Shown here piece after piece: positions 5,693 to 8,730 of a DNA stretch of 8,730 bases. The position numbers and the translations under genes are program-made. The DNA lies in the NCBI GenBank assembly GCA_013139625.1, contig WTAK01000418.1, positions 1 through 8,730 on the forward strand, in the 5' to 3' direction. The notes under the pieces were generated by a model. That model did no database searches. It saw nothing but the letters and a program-made list of their open reading frames with translations, and was not told the origin of the DNA. Position 1 is the first letter of the stretch, and the number at the start of each line of letters is the position of its first letter. Origin of the DNA: Candidatus Delongbacteria bacterium. Lineage in GTDB: Bacteria > UBA4055.

Positions 5693-6562
5693 TTAATGTG
5701 ACTTTTTCTTAATATTAACCATCAAGATCCCTGATAATATAAGTAAAATCCCAAAGAATGTCTGCCATCCAAATCCTTCACTTAGGAAGATCACAGCCAA
5801 AATAACCGTAAAAATAGGCTCCATCAGATATGCAAGTCCTGCAGCTGTTGGTGAGATTCTTTTCTGCACATAAAATTGCAGTGAAAATGGAATGAAAGTA
5901 GCAAATATAGCGAGAAATACTAAGCTTGAAATAATAGTTGGGTCTAGCATAGCGGCAATATCGATCTCTACCCCGAATACAAATACCTCGTAAGCCAAAT
6001 ATCCAAAACCCATTATCGCACTTGCTATGAATTGGATGAATATCAAAGAATACAAATTTTCTTCTTTAGTAAAATGGCTGATGAACATGACTTGAAAAGC
6101 AAAAGTAACACCACAGGCAATAGTATAGATATCTCCGATATTAAAATTAAAGGTACCAATATCACTTACAGAAAGTAAATAGACACCTACAAAAGCGGTA
6201 GTGACGCTCAGAATAACAGTTTTTTTGATCTTATTTTTCCAGAATAATTTTTCCACAAAAGGAAGAAGTAATATATATGTTGCAGTTAAAAATCCTGAGT
6301 TAGAGGCAGAGGTATATTGAAGACCAACCAATTGGAATATCATTGCAAGACCGTTTATTCCTCCAATTATGGAACCTTTTATCACTACATTTTTTGAAAA
6401 TGATATTTTTTTTCTGAAAATAAGCCAAACTGTGATACCGGCAACAATAAATCTAAAAGATATTATTAATGAAACAGGTAAATTATGATCTTCGAGCAAA
6501 ACCTTTCCGAATATAAACGTACTTGCCCATAACAAATTGATAATAATCAGTATAATAAGCAT
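5693..6562 (-). CDS. EamA-family (DMT superfamily) transporter
   Basis: This is a complete 289-residue inner-membrane protein with about ten hydrophobic helices in two homologous EamA halves (roughly residues 2-132 and 145-284). The first helix contains NLLWASTFIFGKVLL, the usual N-terminal EamA signature. Conserved features of the first half are SFRFIVAGITVWLIF and QLVGLQYTSASNSGFLTATYILLLP, and of the second SPTAAGLAYLMEPIFTVILAVIFLSEGFGWQTFFGILLILSGI, a typical paired-helix ending. Members export amino acids, metabolites or drugs, or move nucleotide sugars; the substrate cannot be read from sequence. The C-terminus is short and basic (IKKKSH). ATG at 6562 is the natural start because the signature helix begins almost at once. 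It is transcribed away from dnaB and towards the accessory array, with no operon partner visible. Confidence 0.93.
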   Translation of the reverse strand: MLIILIIINLLWASTFIFGKVLLEDHNLPVSLIISFRFIVAGITVWLIFRKKISFSKNVVIKGSIIGGINGLAMIFQLVGLQYTSASNSGFLTATYILLLPFVEKLFWKNKIKKTVILSVTTAFVGVYLLSVSDIGTFNFNIGDIYTIACGVTFAFQVMFISHFTKEENLYSLIFIQFIASAIMGFGYLAYEVFVFGVEIDIAAMLDPTIISSLVFLAIFATFIPFSLQFYVQKRISPTAAGLAYLMEPIFTVILAVIFLSEGFGWQTFFGILLILSGILMVNIKKKSH

Positions 6563-6583
6563 AAAATCAGTTTCCGCTAAAGG

Positions 6584-6657
6584 TTATAAACAACTTATCA
6601 AGTGGATAAATTTAATTTATTTGGCGATTTAAATCAATGCTCATTTTATTATCAACA
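6584..6657. promoter_or_regulatory. Cluster of DnaA-box-like 9-mers in the EamA/dnaB divergent region
   Basis: Compared with the consensus DnaA box TTATCCACA, this stretch has TTATCAACA at 6649-6657 (+, one mismatch), TTATCCACT read on the minus strand at 6601-6609 (one mismatch) and a weaker TTATAAACA at 6584-6592 (two mismatches). The minus-strand box is also half of a TTATC-AAGTG-GATAA inverted repeat at 6595-6609. In AT-rich DNA such matches arise easily. Position upstream of dnaB makes DnaA-linked control worth testing, but an origin is not supported. The rest of 6563-6823 must also carry the promoters of both flanking genes; I see no strong -35/-10 pair. Confidence 0.3.
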
Positions 6658-6827
6658 TAAATCACCCCAATAAAATCCAGCATTTAATAAGATTTCTTAA
6701 ATTTTTAGGCAGTAAAACAAAAAAAGTAAAATTTCATGACATTAATATTGAAGAACTGAAAATTAACAAGTATCTTGAATTTCTACAAAATTTGTTACGA
6801 AAATATAATCTTGGAATAAAATTATGA
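6633..6827 (+). pseudogene. Possible decayed or start-less short frame overlapping the dnaB start
   Basis: The frame is open for 64 codons after TAA 6630-6632 and ends at TGA 6825-6827, overlapping the dnaB ATG by ATGA as coupled genes do. It has no ATG, GTG or TTG near its beginning. The second half reads like protein (FLKFLGSKTKKVKFHDINIE, ELKINKYLEFLQNLLRKYN). The pattern faintly recalls the N-terminal SAM-like domain of tyrosine integrases (FLKFLGSK, then HDIN, then a helix), but that is only an impression. It could be a gene remnant or an open frame by chance. Confidence 0.3.
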
Positions 6828-8194
6828 ATGATGATCTAAGAAAAATACCACCACATGATCTTGAAATAGAGAGAGCTCTGTTATGCTGTATAATGATAGA
6901 TGAGGATTGGGTTGAAAAACTAGGGGATTCACGCCCCGAGGAAGAATATTTTTACTCAAAACAGCATAAATATATATTTGAAGCTATGAGTAAACTTAAT
7001 TCAGAGAATCTTAAAGTTGATCTTCTTAGTCTAAAAAATTATCTTCAACAAAGTGGGAAATTGACAGAAGCGGGCGGAACACCGTATTTAGCTGAAGTAA
7101 TTGATGCAATATCAACGAGTGCGAATATTCGGCATTATGCAGAAATCGTAGAAAATAAATATCTTTTAAGATCGCTTATTAATATGAGTACAGCATCTAT
7201 TGAAACAGCATTCTCTCAAGAGCAGGAAGCAAAATATTTACTCGACAAACTTAGTACCGAATTATTTGTTTTAGCAGAGCAAAAGCAAAGGAACACACCT
7301 CAGCAGATCGAAAAAACACTTGTAGATGTTTATGCTCAAATTGAAGAGTGGAGTAAAAAAGAAGGTGATGTTTCAGGCATTACTTCCGGATATGAAAGAT
7401 TGGATACTCTTACGGCAGGATGGCAGAAAAGTAATTTGATCGTTTTAGCGGCAAGACCGAGTATGGGTAAAACTCAGGTAGCTCTTAATTTTGCGATAAA
7501 TGCAGCAAGATCAGAAGAAAAGACACCTATAGCTATATTTAGTTTAGAGATGGGTAGAAATGAACTTGCGATGAGATTGTTGTCAATGGTAGGAAATGTT
7601 AGTCTAAGTCATTTAAAATCAGGAAATTTACAGGCTGATGAATGGACTTCATTGGGTATTGCAATGGGAGCTTTAGCAGAATTACCTCTTTATATAGACG
7701 ATTCAACATCTTTGAATATTCTAGAACTCAGAACAAAGTGCCGAAGACTAAAAAAAGATAAAAATATTGGAATGATCATTGTTGATTATATCGGTTTGAT
7801 GGAAACTGATCATAAAATCGAACGACATGAAGGTATTTCAAGGATATCAAGGGCATTAAAAGGGCTTTCAAAAGAATTGAACATTCCAATTATGGTGCTA
7901 TCTCAGCTTAACAGAGAAGTGGATAAGAGGCAGGATAAAAGACCGATACTTTCTGATCTTAGAGAGTCTGGTGCAATTGAGCAGGATGCCGATCTTGTAA
8001 TGTTTATTTTAAGGCCTGAATTCTACGGTATTAAAGATGCTAACGGAAGAGATCAATCAGGTTTGGCTGAAGTTATTATAGGTAAGCAAAGAAGTGGTCC
8101 TACCGGGCTTGTTAAACTTCATTTTGATAAGAAATGCCTTAAGTTTGAGGATAATATTGATAAGTATTCTGATAATGCATACGGCGGTATGTAA
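6824..8194 (+). CDS. dnaB: Replicative DNA helicase DnaB
   Basis: The hexameric 5'-3' helicase that unwinds DNA at the replication fork and is loaded by DnaA and a helicase loader. The 456-residue length is normal. The N-terminal primase-interacting domain starts IPPHDLEIERALLCCIMID (8-26; family consensus PPHNLEAEQALLG) and runs to about 110, followed by a linker and the RecA-like motor domain: TSGYERLDTLTAGW (187-200), Walker A RPSMGKT (211-217), FSLEM with the likely catalytic Glu at 242, Walker B MIIVDYIGLM (317-326), LSQLNREVDKR (359-369), DLRESGAIEQDAD (378-390) and the arginine-finger region KQRSGPTG (421-428). No intein interrupts Walker A. The ribosome site is weak (TTGGA at 6811-6815). 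The common motif GG(L/I)PYL near 85 reads GGTPYL. Among these genes it is the clearest core-genome marker. Confidence 0.97.
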   Translation: MNDDLRKIPPHDLEIERALLCCIMIDEDWVEKLGDSRPEEEYFYSKQHKYIFEAMSKLNSENLKVDLLSLKNYLQQSGKLTEAGGTPYLAEVIDAISTSANIRHYAEIVENKYLLRSLINMSTASIETAFSQEQEAKYLLDKLSTELFVLAEQKQRNTPQQIEKTLVDVYAQIEEWSKKEGDVSGITSGYERLDTLTAGWQKSNLIVLAARPSMGKTQVALNFAINAARSEEKTPIAIFSLEMGRNELAMRLLSMVGNVSLSHLKSGNLQADEWTSLGIAMGALAELPLYIDDSTSLNILELRTKCRRLKKDKNIGMIIVDYIGLMETDHKIERHEGISRISRALKGLSKELNIPIMVLSQLNREVDKRQDKRPILSDLRESGAIEQDADLVMFILRPEFYGIKDANGRDQSGLAEVIIGKQRSGPTGLVKLHFDKKCLKFEDNIDKYSDNAYGGM

Positions 8195-8299
8195 AAAATA
8201 TAGTTCTTGAAGTTACGGGTATTATTCTTTAAATTATTTTATAATTAAATAGTTATTCAGCTTACAGTTGGTAAATATAAATAAACAATAGGTTATATT

Positions 8300-8730
8300 T
8301 TGACTAAATTTATTAAGAAAGCAAGACGATTTCTAACTCACGACCTTTGGTTTGCTGATATTGAGGATAGTTTTACGGGTGCAAAAAAATTCTTCGTAAA
8401 AGAATTACAAATGCTTGTTCTCGAAATAAAACTACTTCAAAGGAATAACTTATTTAGTAGAGCTTCAGCTTTAGCTTTTACAACTTTATTATCTTTAATA
8501 CCGGTTTTAGCAATAATGTTTATGTTCTTCAAAGCCTTCGGTGGAAAAATGGTCGAAGAGAAGATAAAACCTCTAGTATTAGAATTCTTAGCATCAGGAG
8601 CCGGAGATACAATATCTGAGTATATTGATTCATTTCTGGGTTCAGCTACAGTTGATGCTTTAGGTAGTATAGGTGCAATTTTTTTATTAGTAGCAGTGTA
8701 TTCCATTCTTTCCTCCATTGAAAGATCTTT
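8300..8730 (+). CDS. YihY/BrkB family membrane protein (5' part, runs off the window)
   Basis: The frame from TTG 8300 is open to the window end (143 complete codons). TTG is chosen because AGG at 8290-8292 sits at good spacing and an in-frame TAA at 8282-8284 excludes an earlier ATG. A basic, soluble N-terminal stretch of about 50 residues leads into RASALAFTTLLSLIPVLAIM (54-73), the characteristic first helix of the YihY/BrkB family (once misnamed ribonuclease BN). A second hydrophobic segment, GSIGAIFLLVAVYSILSSIE, lies near the cut. Full-length members have about 300-450 residues with six helices in the inner membrane, and their function is not settled. It follows dnaB after 105 bp that hold no other recognisable feature, so it may be co-transcribed or have its own promoter. 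Confidence 0.85.
   Translation, partial: MTKFIKKARRFLTHDLWFADIEDSFTGAKKFFVKELQMLVLEIKLLQRNNLFSRASALAFTTLLSLIPVLAIMFMFFKAFGGKMVEEKIKPLVLEFLASGAGDTISEYIDSFLGSATVDALGSIGAIFLLVAVYSILSSIERS

Noticed and set aside
6584..6657. Chromosomal replication origin
   Set aside because: Only two near-consensus DnaA boxes, no dnaA, dnaN or other typical origin neighbours, and no evidence of an unwinding element beyond general AT-richness.
8437..8718. Minus-strand 93-residue frame
   Set aside because: It lies antisense to the clearly coding YihY/BrkB gene and has low-complexity composition.

Overview
The window is AT-rich bacterial DNA using the ordinary code: TAG, TAA and TGA all end apparently real genes. 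Start sites mostly carry GGAG/AAGGA-type ribosome sites. The DnaB helicase, an EamA-type exporter and a YihY/BrkB membrane protein look chromosomal. RhuM, BRO and sce7725-type genes are common in accessory islands of many phyla. I cannot place the organism further; a low-GC Gram-negative of the Bacteroidota/FCB kind is only a guess.

Region 1 (1-2004) is a compact two-gene operon, probably preceded by the tail of a third gene. It encodes an sce7725-family protein and a zinc-ribbon plus RES-domain protein (the NAD+-consuming toxin superfamily). Each gene is broken by one small lesion: an in-frame TAG at codon 38 of the first, and one extra T in a T6 run in the second. Both otherwise read through at full length, so the module was inactivated recently, is switchable, or contains sequencing errors.

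Region 2 (2005-5692) is the most unusual part. A HEPN-like gene is followed by three genes: RhuM A, RhuM B and a BRO/antirepressor-type gene. Each is preceded by a copy of the same 64-bp repeat (76 bp between copies 1 and 2), about 1.1-1.2 kb apart. The repeats are almost identical although the two RhuM proteins have diverged strongly. Each repeat contains a 13-5-13 imperfect inverted repeat and ends in the ribosome site of the next gene. Two BRO genes have suffered internal deletions: one is a roughly 100-bp relic fused to the RhuM A 3' end, the other keeps its N- and C-terminal parts in different frames. This looks like a repeat-delimited, recombining array of single-gene units, but no recombinase is visible here.

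Region 3 (5693-8730) looks like core chromosome: a minus-strand EamA transporter, a divergent intergenic stretch with DnaA-box-like 9-mers and a possible short decayed reading frame, dnaB, and the start of a YihY/BrkB-family gene that runs off the window. A strong hairpin at 5634-5658 separates the convergent array and transporter genes.
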